Shown in pieces: positions 1 to 11,720 of a stretch of 64,000 bases of DNA. Within the stretch, counting starts at the first letter, position 1, and each line of letters starts with the position of its first letter. Source of the stretch: Typhlomys cinereus (taxonomy: Eukaryota > Chordata > Mammalia > Rodentia > Platacanthomyidae). The notes beneath the pieces were generated by a model that was not told the origin of the DNA, did no database searches, and was given only the letters and a program-made list of their open reading frames with translations. The stretch is taken from assembly GCA_023101885.1 (NCBI GenBank), contig JALPQD010000512.1:965512-1029511 (forward strand), written 5' to 3'. The translations under genes and the position numbers were made by a program.

Positions 1-1094
1 GTGACCACTAGGATCTAGGGCCACTGTGAGCTATGACCACTGTGAGCTCTCTTTGACCATTGTAACAGTCTATGATGACTGTGAGCTCTCTATAACCACT
101 GTGAGCTTTGTGACCACTTTATGCTATGACCACTGTAAGCTTTATGACCACCCATAAGCTATGACATTTTTGCTCTCTTTTACTACTGTGAGCTCTCTAT
201 GGCCACTATGAACTATGACCTCTGTGAGCTATCTATAACCACTATGAGCTATGATCACTATGAGCACTCTAAGACTTCAGTGAAGAGTGACCACTATGAG
301 CTTTTTACGACAACTGTGTGTTCCCTATGAGCACTATGAGCTATGACCACTCTGAGCTTACTATGACCACTGTGAACACATTATGAACACTATGAGCTGT
401 GACTACTGTGAGCTATGAGCACTATGAGCACTCTATTACAATTTTTATTGCACTATTGCCACTGTGAATTGTGCAAGAAAACTGTGACCTCTCTATTACA
501 ACTGTGAACTCTCTATAATCAATGGGATTTCTCTATCGTCATAATGATCTCTCTATAACCACAATGAAGCTCTCTAGTTGCACTGAGTTATGACCACTGT
601 GAACTCTCTATGACAACAGTGAGCTTTCTATGACCACTATGAGCTAAGAATACTTTGAGCTCTCTATGACCACAATTATTTATGACCACAGTGAGCTCAC
701 TATGAACACTATGAGCTCTGACCATAGTGACTTCCCTATGACAATTATGAGTTCTCTATGACCACTGTGAGCTATGACCACTGTGAGCTCTCCATGACCA
801 ATATGAGCTGTGACCACTGTGAGATCTCTGTGACCATTATGAACTCTCTTTGACTACTATTAGCTATGACTACAGTGAGTTCTCTACAATCACAATGAGA
901 TCTCAAAGGCCACTGTCACCTCAATGACTACTATTGGCTCTCTATGACCACTGTCATCTCTCTATGAGCACTATGATCTATTACCACTGTGAGCTCTATA
1001 TTACCAGAGAGAGCTGTGAGCACTATAAGCTTTCAATGTCCTCTGTGAGTTCTCTCTGCCCAGTGTGAACTCTTGATGACAACTGCGACATATC

Positions 1095-1257
1095 TATGAA
1101 TACACAGAGCTCTCTATGATCACTGTTATCTCTTTATGACCACTGTAAGGTGTATATGACCACTGTGAGCTTGCCAGGACCACTATGAGATAATGAACAC
1201 CATGAGCTCTCTATGACCACTATGAGCTCTCTATTGCCACTTTGAGCACTCTGACCA
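1095..1257 (+). repeat. Internal duplicate block in array A, copy 1
   Basis: A block of about 160 bp beginning TATGAATACACAGAGC is nearly identical to 1633-1796, 538 bp downstream. The match is far closer than between random units of this array and includes rare phrases such as GCTTGCCAGGACCACTATG. It marks a relatively recent segmental duplication inside the minisatellite. Confidence 0.85.
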
Positions 1258-1632
1258 CTTATAACCACTATTAACTCCCTATGACCACTGGGAGGTCTCA
1301 ATGATCACTGTGACCTATGACCAGTGAGCTAGATCACTATGAAGTTTATGTGGCCACTGTAATCTCTCTATGAAAACTGTGATTTCTGTATGACCACTGT
1401 GAGCTTTCACCATTGTGAGCTCTCTATGAGCACTGTAAGTTATGATCACTCTGAGCTCTCTTTGACCACTGTGGGCTCTCTATGTGCACTATGATATATG
1501 ACAATTTTGAGCTCTCTATGATGACTACAAATTCTCTATAACCACCATGAGCTCTCTATGACGACTCTGAGCATTTTATGACCACTGTGAACTCTCTATG
1601 ACAGCTGTGAGCTCTCTATGAACAGTATGAGG

Positions 1633-1796
1633 TATGAATACACAGAGCTCTCTATGATCACTGTTATCTCTTTATGACCACTGTAAGGTGTATATGACCA
1701 CTGTGAGCTTGCCAGGACCACTATGAGATAATGAACACCATGAGCTTTCTATGACCACTGTGAGCTCTCTAATTGCCACTTTGAGCACTCTGACCA
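1633..1796 (+). repeat. Internal duplicate block in array A, copy 2
   Basis: Second copy of the block at 1095-1257, offset by 538 bp. It differs by a few bases, for example one extra A in the CTCTAATTGCC phrase. Flanking units do not match as closely, so the duplication is local. Confidence 0.85.
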
Positions 1797-4700
1797 CTGT
1801 GAGCTTTCTATGCCACTATGAGCTACGAATATTGTGAACTCTCTATGACCACTATAATCTTTGACCACCATAAGTTCTCTACAAGCAGAGTGCACTGTTA
1901 TCCCTATGAGCTTTCGCTGACCTCTGTGAGGTCTCTGTGCCCACTCTGAGCTCTCGATGAAAACTGTGATCTATGACCACAGTGAGCTTTTTATGACGAC
2001 TGTCAGCTCTGCATGATGGCTGTCAGCTCTCTATAAGCACTGTGAACTAAGACCACTATGAGTTCTCAATGGCCACTGTGAGCTCTCTGTGACAACTATG
2101 ATCTTTCTATGACCAGTATGTGCTGACAACTGTGAGCTCTCATTGTCCATTTTGTGCTCTCTATGTCCACTGTGAGTTGTGAACCCTGTGACCGCTCTAT
2201 GTTCACTATGAGCTATGAACACTGTGAGCTCTCTGTGAACACTGTGAGCTCTATGTTACCACTAGGAATTATGAACACTGTGAGCTCTCTATGACCACTA
2301 TGGTCTGTGACCACATTGAGCTCTGTATCAACTCTACAAACTATGACCAGTTTGAGCTTTCTATAACAATTATCAGTTCTCCGTGACCATTGTGAGGTAT
2401 GACCACTGTGATCTCTCTATGACCACTACGAGTTATGACTACTGTGAGATCTCTATGACCACTGTGAGCTATCTATGATCATTATGACATATGACCACTG
2501 TAGGCTGTCTATGACCAATATGAGATATGATCACTGTGAGCTCTCTGTGGCCACTATGGGCTTTCTATGACCATTATGAATTATGACAACTGTGAACTAG
2601 CTTTTACCACTCTGATTTCTTTATGACCACTATTACTTCTCTATGAGTTACTATGAGCTACAACTACAATGAACTCCCTACGAACATTATGAGCTCCCTC
2701 TGAATAATGTGAGCTATGATCACTGTGAGTTATGACCACTTCGAGTTGTCTGTGGTCACTAAAATCTGCCACTGTGAGCTCTCATTGTCCATTATGAGCT
2801 CTCTATGACCACTGTTAACTTTCTTGACAACTATGAGCGCTCTATGAACGCTATGAACTATGACCAACATGAGTTCTTTATGAGTATTATGAGCTCTCAG
2901 TGACCATGAGAGATTACGACCACTGTCAGCTCTCTATGATCACTGTAAGCTCTCTATGACCACTGTGAGTGCTCTATGAGTATTTTGAATTTTGAGCATT
3001 GTTAACTGTCTATGACCACTATGAGCATTCTCTGACATCTATGAGCTCTCTGTGACCAGTAACCTATGATCATTGTGAGCTCTCTATGACAGCGCTGAGC
3101 TATGACCAATATGTGGTATGACCACTGTGACGTCCCAATTACCACTATGAGCTTTCTATGACCACCATGAGCTATGAATAATGTGAGCTTTCTATGACCA
3201 ATGTGAGCAATGAACACTCTGAGCTCTCTATGACAGCTGTGAGCTCTCTATGACCACTACGACCTTTGACCACTGTGAGTTTTCTATGAGCACTATGAAC
3301 TCTCAGTGACAACTTTGGGCTATGACCATTGTCAGCTGTCTATGACCACTGTAAGCATTCTATATATACTGTGAGTTCTCTGTGATTACTGTGAACTATG
3401 ACCACTGTGAGCTCTGACCACTATGAACTCTCTGTGGCTCTATATGTGAGTAAGAGCTTTCTGTGACGGCTGTGATGACTGTCAGCACTCTATGACCACT
3501 GTGATCTCTATGGCCACTATGATCTCTCTATTACTACTGCGAGCTCTGCATATTATGAGCTGTCTGTGAGCACCATATGCTATGACCACTCCGAGTTCTC
3601 TTTGATGACTGTCAGCTTTCCATATTCACTATGATCTATGATCACTGTGAGCTTTCTATGACAACTATGAGAACTATGAGATCTCTATGACCATTGTGAG
3701 CCCTCTATGACCACTATGAGCTATAAGCACCATGATCTCTCTCTGACCACTATGACAACCCTATGATCACTGTGAAGTATGACCACGATGTGCTATGATG
3801 AATATGAGTTCTCTATGACCAAGGTGATCTCTCTATGACCAAGGTGTTCTCTCTATGCCCATTGTGAACTATGACCATTGCCAGCTCTCTATGACAACTA
3901 TGAGATTGTTATGGCCACTGTGAGTGCTCTGTGACCATTATGAACTATGAACATTGTGAAATATCTATGACTATTGTGAGCACTGTGTGACAACTATGAA
4001 TTGCCTATGATTACTATGAGCTATGAGCACTATGAGCTCTCATTGTCCATTATGCGCTCTCGATGACCACTGTTAGTTTTAAACTCTGTGACCTATCTAT
4101 GTTCACTATGAGCTATGAACACTGTGAGCTCTCTATGACCACTATAAGCTCTATATGACCACTACGAGCTATAAACACTGTGAGCTCTCTGTGACAACTA
4201 TGGTCTGTGACCACTGTGAACTCACTATCAACACTGACCTATGACCATGTTGAGCTCTCTGTAACGATTATGAGTTCTCTATAACTACTCTGAGCTATGA
4301 CCGCTGTGAGTTCTCTATGACCACTATGGTCTATGACCACTGTGAGGTCTCTTTCAACACTATGACCACTGTGAGCTCAAGATAAAGATTAAGTGTTCTA
4401 TATAACCATTGTGAGTAATGACCACATTGAACTCTCTATGACCATTGTGAGCTCTCTATGACAACAATGAATTATAGACACTGTGAGCTCTTTGTGATAC
4501 TAATGAGCTGTGACCACTTGGAGCTCTCTATGACTGCTGTGAATTCTATATGACCACTATGAACTATGACCACTATGAGAGAGTTGTGAACACTATGAAT
4601 TTTCTATGACTTTTGTGAGCTCTCTATGCTCACTTTGAGCTCTCCATGAAAACAGTGAGCTCTCTATGACCACTATTAGCTCTCTATTATGACTATGAGT

Positions 4701-6196
4701 TAGGAACACTATGAGCTCGATATGACCACTAAGAGCTATGAGCATTAAGAGCTCTCTATGATCACTGTGACCTCTCTATGGACACTGTGAATTATGACAT
4801 CTATGAACACTCTATGACCACTATGAGCTATGACCTCTATGAGATCTCTATAACCAGTGTAACATTCCTGATAACTGTGACCTCTCTAGGATCACTTTGA
4901 GCTCGCTCTGACCACTATGATCTATGAAAACTGTGAGCTCTCTATTAACGGAAAGAGCTGTGACCACTATGAGCTTTCTATGCACCCTATGAGCTCTCTT
5001 TGACAACTTTGATCTCTTATGTCCACTATGACCACTCTATGACCACTATGAGCTACAACCACTATGAACTACCTATGAAAACTGTGAGTTCTCTATGACA
5101 ACTGTGAGTTATGACCAGTGTACATTATGACCACTATAAGCTCTCTGTGACCACTGCAAGCTCACTATTACCATTATGATCTCTCTATGACCACTATGAC
5201 CTCTGTGTGACCACTGTCAGCTATGACTATTGTGAGCACTATAAGTTTTCACCACTCTGTGCTCTCTTGGACCACTGTGACCTCTCTATATGTCTTATGA
5301 CCTATGACAACTGGGAACTCTCTATGACCACTATGAACTCTCTATGATCACAGTGAGTTCTCTATACCACTATGGGGACTCTATAACCATTGTGAGCTTT
5401 CTATGACAGCTGTAAGTTCCTAAAAAGAAACCCTATGCAGTATTACCACTGTGAGCCCTCTATTTCCTCTGGGAGCTCTCTATCATCATTATGAGCTATG
5501 AAAACTGGGAACTCTATATGATCAATATGAGCTATGATCATTGTGAGTTCTTTATTGCCACTATGACCTTTCAATGACCACTTCGAACTATGATCCATAT
5601 GAGCTCTCTAAGACCTCTGTTAGCTATGACCACTATGAACTCTCTATGACAACTGTGAACTCTCTATGAGAACTGTCACTGCTCTATGACAACTGTGGGC
5701 TCTCTTTTAAAACTGTGAGTTCTCTATGGCAATGGTCAGCTCAGTATGACAACTGTCAGCCCTCTATGTCCAACGTGAGCCCTCTACAACCACTGTGAGC
5801 TCTCTGTGACCACTATGAGCTCTCTATGACTAGTATGAACTATGATCACTGTGAGCTCTCATTGTCCATCATATGTTCTCTACGACCATTGTTAGTTATG
5901 AACCCTTGACTTCTTTATGTTCACTATGAGTTATGACCACTGCAAGCTCTCTATGACCATGATGAGCTCTATATGAACTCTAGGAGCTATGACCTCTTTG
6001 AGCTCTCTATGACAACTATGGTCTGGGACCATTGTGAACTCTCTATTAACATTATGAGTTATGACCACTTTGAGCTCTCTATAATGATTATGAGTTCTCT
6101 ATGACCCGTGTGAGGTATGAGCTCTCTATGTGAACAAGCTTTCTGACCACTGTGAGCTCACTTTGACCATTTTGAGATCCTTATGACCATTGTGAG

Positions 6197-6625
6197 TGTC
6201 ACAATTGGACACAGTTGTCAACTTGACTGTTGAGGGTTTGAGCTCTAGGTGTATTTGTAGAGAATCAGTGGTTGAGTTAAGCCCAGAGCAAACTTGCAGG
6301 AGATTGTTTAGCTGCTGGAGAAGGCCCAGCCCACAGTGAGTGGTATTAGGCCCTGGAATAAATCACAAAGAGCTGGTTGAGAGAGTTGGCATCCTTCTGT
6401 TCACTTGGCCAGACATGCTTATCTAGCAAGTAAGGATTGTCCATCTCTCAGCTGTTATGTGGTATTGGTCTGGCCAGTTCCCTTGGCCCGGTTGTTGGTG
6501 CATGCTCCCAGTCAAGCTAGACTGAGAACTGTAGCTAGGAATTGTAAGAGAAAATAAACCCTTGTTTTGTTCCCTTAAGCTTTTTGATTGTCACTTATCA
6601 GCAACCATACAGGCAGACTGCAACA
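6197..6625 (+). mobile_element. Solo MaLR-like LTR inserted in array A
   Basis: A 429-bp non-repeat island begins with TG (TGTCACAATTGG) and ends with CA (GACTGCAACA). It is flanked on both sides by the 5-bp sequence GTGAG, at 6192-6196 and 6626-6630. TG...CA ends, a 5-bp duplication, the TGTCAACTTGAC phrase near the start and an AATAAA signal about 75 bp before the end are typical of ERVL-MaLR solo LTRs. The same LTR family occurs at 51057-51473, at both ends of the element at 59236-61320, and in antisense at 25138-25543. The exact family name cannot be given without a repeat library. It has no coding capacity. Confidence 0.85.
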
Positions 6626-9600
6626 GTGAGCTCTCTATGTCAATTGTGAGCACTCATTGACCACTGTGAGTTCCCTATAAAAACTATGAGCTGTGATCAT
6701 GGTGAACTTTCTCTGACTACTGTCAGTTCTCTGTGAACACTTTCAGCTCTCTATGAGCTCTGTGAGTGCTTTCTAACCACTATGAGCTATGAGCACTATG
6801 AACTTTATTTTACTATTGTGAGCATAGTATGACCACTATGAGCATACTTTGACCACTGTAACCTCTCTATGACCACTGTGAGCTCTCTATAACCAATGCC
6901 AGCTCTCTATAACCACTGTAATCTCACATTGAGCACTGTGAGCTCTCAATGAGAACTATGATCTATAACCACTGTGCGCACTCTATGACCACTGCAAGCA
7001 TACTTTGACCATTATGACCTCTCTATGACCACTGTGAGCTCTTCATGACTTATTTCAGCTCTCTGTGAACACTGTGAGATTTCTGTGACCATTGTGAGAT
7101 CACTTTGACAACTGTGAGCTCTCTATGACTACTGTGAGCACTCTGTAACCACTGCCAGCTCTCTATGAACACTGTCAGTTCTCTACGACCACTGTGAGAG
7201 CTCTCTGACGACTATGAGCTGAGCACTATGTACTTTCTATGACCATTGTGAGCATAAAATGACCACTATGAACTCTTTGTGACCACTATGAGCTGTGACC
7301 ACTATGAGCTATCTAACACAATTTTGAGCTCATTATGACCACTGTGAGCTCTGTATAAAAACTATATTGAACTCTGTATTACAGCTGTGAGCTCCCTATG
7401 ACAGGTGAGAGGTCTTTATGATCATAATGAGCTGTCTGAAGCCACTATGAGCTCTCTAGGACCATTGTGATCTATGACGACTGTAGCTCTGTATGACCCC
7501 TGAAAGCCCTCTATGATTACTGCAAATTCTCTATGACTACTGTGAGCATTCAATGACAACTATGAGATATCTATGATCATTGTGAGCCCTCTATGAGCAC
7601 TATGATCTATCACCACTGTGAGCTCTCTATGACCACTTTGAGTTGTCTATGACAATTATGAACTCTGAATAACAACTATGGGCTATGACCATTGTGATGC
7701 TCTGATAAATATAAACTAAGAAAACTGTAAGCTCTCTAAGACAGCTATCAGTCATGACCTCTGTGAACTCTCTATGGCCACTCTGAGCTGTCTTTGACCA
7801 CTGTTAGCTATGACCACTATGAACTCTCTATGACCTCTGTGACCTAGGTCAACTATTAGCTCTCTATGACAACTGTGAGCTCTCTATGACCACTGTGAAC
7901 TCTATATGACCACTTTGAGGTCTTTGTGATCACTGTGATCGCACTATGAGCTACAACCATTGTGAACTTTCTATGATCACTTTGAGCTCTCTGTGAACAC
8001 TGGGAGCTCTCTATGACCCCAGTAGCTCTCTATGAGTGATACAAACTATGAATACTTACGGCTGTATATAAACACTATGAGCTATGGCCACTGTGAACTC
8101 TTCATGACTTTTGGGAGCTATGACCACTGTGAGCTCTTATTGTCCATTATGAGCTCTCTATAATCACTGTGAGCCCTGACTAATGAGTGGTCTATGACCA
8201 CTGGGAGTTCTCTGTGACCACAATGATCTATAACTACTGTGAGCTGCTTATCAACATTATGAGCTATGACCACATTGAGATCTTAATAATGATTATGAAT
8301 TCTCTATGACCACTGTGAGCTATGATCACTGTGAGCACTCTATGACCACTATAAGCTATGACCAATTTGAGCTCTCTATGACCACTTTAATCACTCTATG
8401 ACCACGGTGATCTCTCTATGACTACTATGACTACGTTTGACCACTATGATCTATGACCATTGTGAGATATCTATGACCACTGTAAGTTATGCCCACTCTG
8501 AGCTCTGTTTGACAACAGTGAGCACTATGATCTATGTTAACTGGGAGCTCCACATGACCACTATGAACTATCTATGACAACTGTGAGCTCTTTATGACTA
8601 ATATAAGCACTCTTTAACCACTATAAACTCTCTATGACCACTATGAGCTCTCTATGACAACTGTGAACTCTTTATGACCACTGTGAGCTAAGACAACTGT
8701 GAGCCCTCTATTACCACGGTGACCTCTCTATGACCACTATGAACTGTGACCACTGTGAGCTCTCTAAGATATAGGACCATTATGATTCCTCTATGGCCAC
8801 TATTAACTATGACAACTATGAACTTTCTATGACCACCATGAGCTCACTTTGAACTCTGTGAGCTCTTTTGACCATTATGAGTTCTCTATGATAACTCTGT
8901 GCACTTTATGACCACCATGAGCTATGACCAATGTTTTCTCTCTTGGACCACTGTGAGCTCTCAATGAGCACTATGATCAATGAGTAATGTGAATGCACTA
9001 TGACCATTGATGCTCTCTATGACAACTGTGAGCTTACTTTGATCGTTGTGACCTCTCTATGACCACTGTGAGCTCTCTAGGACAACTGTGAGCTCTCTGG
9101 GACATCTCTAAGCTATGACCAATATGAGATCTCTATGGCCACTGTGACCAGTATGAGGTCCTGTCACCACTATGAGCTACGATCACTATGAGCATGAACT
9201 CTCTATGACCACAATGGGGTCTCAATGACCACTCCCAACTCTATGACCACTGTGAGATACCTATCACCACTATAAGTTCTCTATGTCTACTGTTAGCTTT
9301 CTATGACCACTGTGACATCTTTATTAAAACTGATAACTATCTGTGACAACTGTCAGTTCTATATGAGCACTGTCAGCTCTCTTTGACTACTGTCAGCTCT
9401 TTATAACTACTGTATACTCTCTATAAATACTGTGAGCTCTCTATGGCCACTCTGAGCTCTCTATGACCAATTTGAATTATGAGCATTGTGAACTCTCCAT
9501 CACCATTGTGAGCACTCTGTGACCACTATGAGCTTTCTATGACCACTGTGAGCTCTCCATGGCCACTATGAGCTATGTCCACCCTGAACTCTCAATGTCC

Positions 9601-11720
9601 ATTATGCATTGTCTATGACCAATGTGAGCTATGAACATTGTGAGCTCTCTATGATAATTGTGAACTCTCTATGACCACTATGACCTATTGCTGTGATGAC
9701 CATTATGAGCTCTTTATAACCACTAGGTGCTATGTCTACTCTGGGATCTCTATGACCACCATGATGAATGACCACAGTAAGCTCTCTATCAACACTATGT
9801 GCTATGGATATTGTGAGCTTTCTATGATGATTATGAGTTCTGTATACCCACTGTGAGCTCTCTATAGCCATTATGAGCTATGACCACTGTGAGCTCTCTG
9901 TGACCAGTATTAACTCTCTATGACCAGTTCGAGCTATGAGTACCATGAGCTCTCTATGACTACAATGAGGTCTCAATGACCACTGTCAACTCTATGTCTA
10001 TGACCACTATGAGCTGTCTATGACTACTGTGAGCTCTCTATGACTACTATGGTCTATGACTATAGCCAGCTCAGCATTATGAGAGGGAGCTGTATCACTA
10101 GGAGATATCTCTGTGATCTCTCTACACCCACTGTGGGTTCTTGATGATAACTGTGAGCTCTCTATGGCCATTATAAGCTATGACCACTGTGAGCTCTTTG
10201 TGACAATTATGAGCTGTAATCTCTATGAGCTCTCTGTGAGTTCTCTAACTTTTGTGAACTATGACCACCTGACCTCTCAATGTCCATTAGGAGCTCTCTA
10301 TGACCAATGTGATCTATGTCCTCTGTGAGCTCTCTATGACCACTGTGATCTCTCTATGACCACTAAGAGCTATGATTACTGTGAGTTCTCCTGTCGTCTA
10401 TGAGCTCTCTACGACCACTATGAAATATGACCACTGTGATTTCTTTGTGTCAATTATGAGCTGTTATCACTATGACCTCTCTATGCCTACTGTGAGCTCT
10501 CTATGACCACTTTGAGCTATGCAAACTGTAAGCTTTCTATCACCAGTATGAGCTATTATCATCATGAGCTCTCTTTGATGATTATGAGTTCTCTATCACC
10601 ACAGTGAGCTATGGCCACTGTGAACTCTCTATGACCATTATGAGCTATGACAACTGTGAGCTCTCTGTGACCACTATGAGCTCTCTATGACCAATATGAG
10701 ATATGTCCACTGTTAGTTCTCTATGACCTAAATGAGCTTTGAATGACCACTGTCAGCTCCATGACCACTGTGAGTTCTCTAGGGCCACTATGAGCACTCT
10801 ATGACCACAGATAGCTCTCCATGCCCACCATGAGCTATGTCTACTGTGAACTCTTTATGACCACTGTCAGCTCATCGTGACCACTGTGAGCTCTCTAGGG
10901 CCACCATGAGCTCTCCAGGACCATTATGATCTAAAACCACTATGAGAAAGCTATGACAACTGTGAGCTCTCTGTGACTACTGTGAGGTATGAGCACTGTG
11001 AGGTATGACCTCTATAATATCTCTGTGGTCACAGTAAGCACTCAATGACTACTGTGATCTCTCTATGACCACTATGACCTCTCTATGACCATTGTGATCT
11101 CTCCATGAACACTATGAATTATGACCACTGTGAGCACTCTGACCACTGTGAACTCTCTATGACCACTATGACCTCTCTATGACCATTGTGATCTCTCCAT
11201 GAACACTATGAATTATGACCACTGTGAGCACTCTGACCACTGTGAACTCTCCATAAGCACTATGATCCATAACCAATATGATCTCTCAATGACCACTAAT
11301 AGCTCTCACCACTGTTAGCTCTTAATGACAACTATGAACTGTAACCACTTTGAGCTCACTATGACTACTAAGATGTATGACCATTGTAAGTCTTCTATGA
11401 CCATTATGAGCTCTACATGACCACTGTGAGGTATGGACACTCTTAGCTCACTATGACCGGTGCATGCTATGATGACTGTGAGCTCTCTATAACCACTATT
11501 AGCTATGACAACTATGAGCTCTCTATGACAACTGTGAGCTCAATTTGAAATCTGTGAGATCTCTAAAACCATTGTGAGCTCTCTAAGACAACTGTGAGCA
11601 CTCTATGACCACTGTGAGCTCTCTATGACCATTATGACCTATGACCATTATAAAATATCTATGACCACCAGGAGCTATAACCAATGTGATCTCTTTGTCC
11701 ACTGTGAGCTCTAAATAAGC
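6626..11720. repeat. Minisatellite A, right part
   Basis: Array A continues after the LTR with the same 20-bp and 16-bp units and ends abruptly at about 11,713-11,735, where the 19-bp unit of array B takes over. Higher-order landmarks (a CATTGTCCAT-type phrase followed a few hundred bases later by ATGATTATGAGTTCT) occur at 8138, 9593 and 10278, continuing the series 2141, 4041, 5860. The last intervals are shorter, suggesting deletions near the array edge. Frames in this region (for example 9629-9871 on the minus strand and 10113-10328 on the plus strand) are repeat translations only. Confidence 0.95.
11061..11248 (+). repeat. Exact 94-bp tandem duplication in array A
   Basis: Positions 11061-11154 are repeated without a visible mismatch at 11155-11248. 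The block comprises several diverged 20/16-bp units including GATCTCTCCATGAACACTATG. Because ordinary neighbouring units differ strongly, this perfect copy must be a recent unequal-exchange or slippage event. Confidence 0.9.

Larger units (their letters stand above)
1..6196. repeat. Minisatellite A, left part (20-bp unit)
   Basis: The whole stretch is a degenerate tandem array of a 20-bp unit close to GAGCTCTCTATGACCACTGT. It is frequently interleaved with a 16-bp form lacking the CTCT tetramer (GAGCTATGACCACTGT). Individual units carry many substitutions and small indels, so the array looks old rather than freshly homogenised. The apparent reading frames inside it, all on the minus strand near 2031-2222 and 3002-3217, are low-complexity repeat translations rich in Ser, His and Arg and are not genes. 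Landmark phrases recur about every 1.8-1.9 kb, which indicates a higher-order repeat. The array begins before the window. No transcription signal or gene is visible. Confidence 0.95.

Noticed and set aside
2031..3217. Minus-strand open frames giving Ser/His/Arg repeats in array A
   Set aside because: The protein repeats are direct translations of a 20-bp tandem unit. Frames open and close at random with indels and no gene signal exists.
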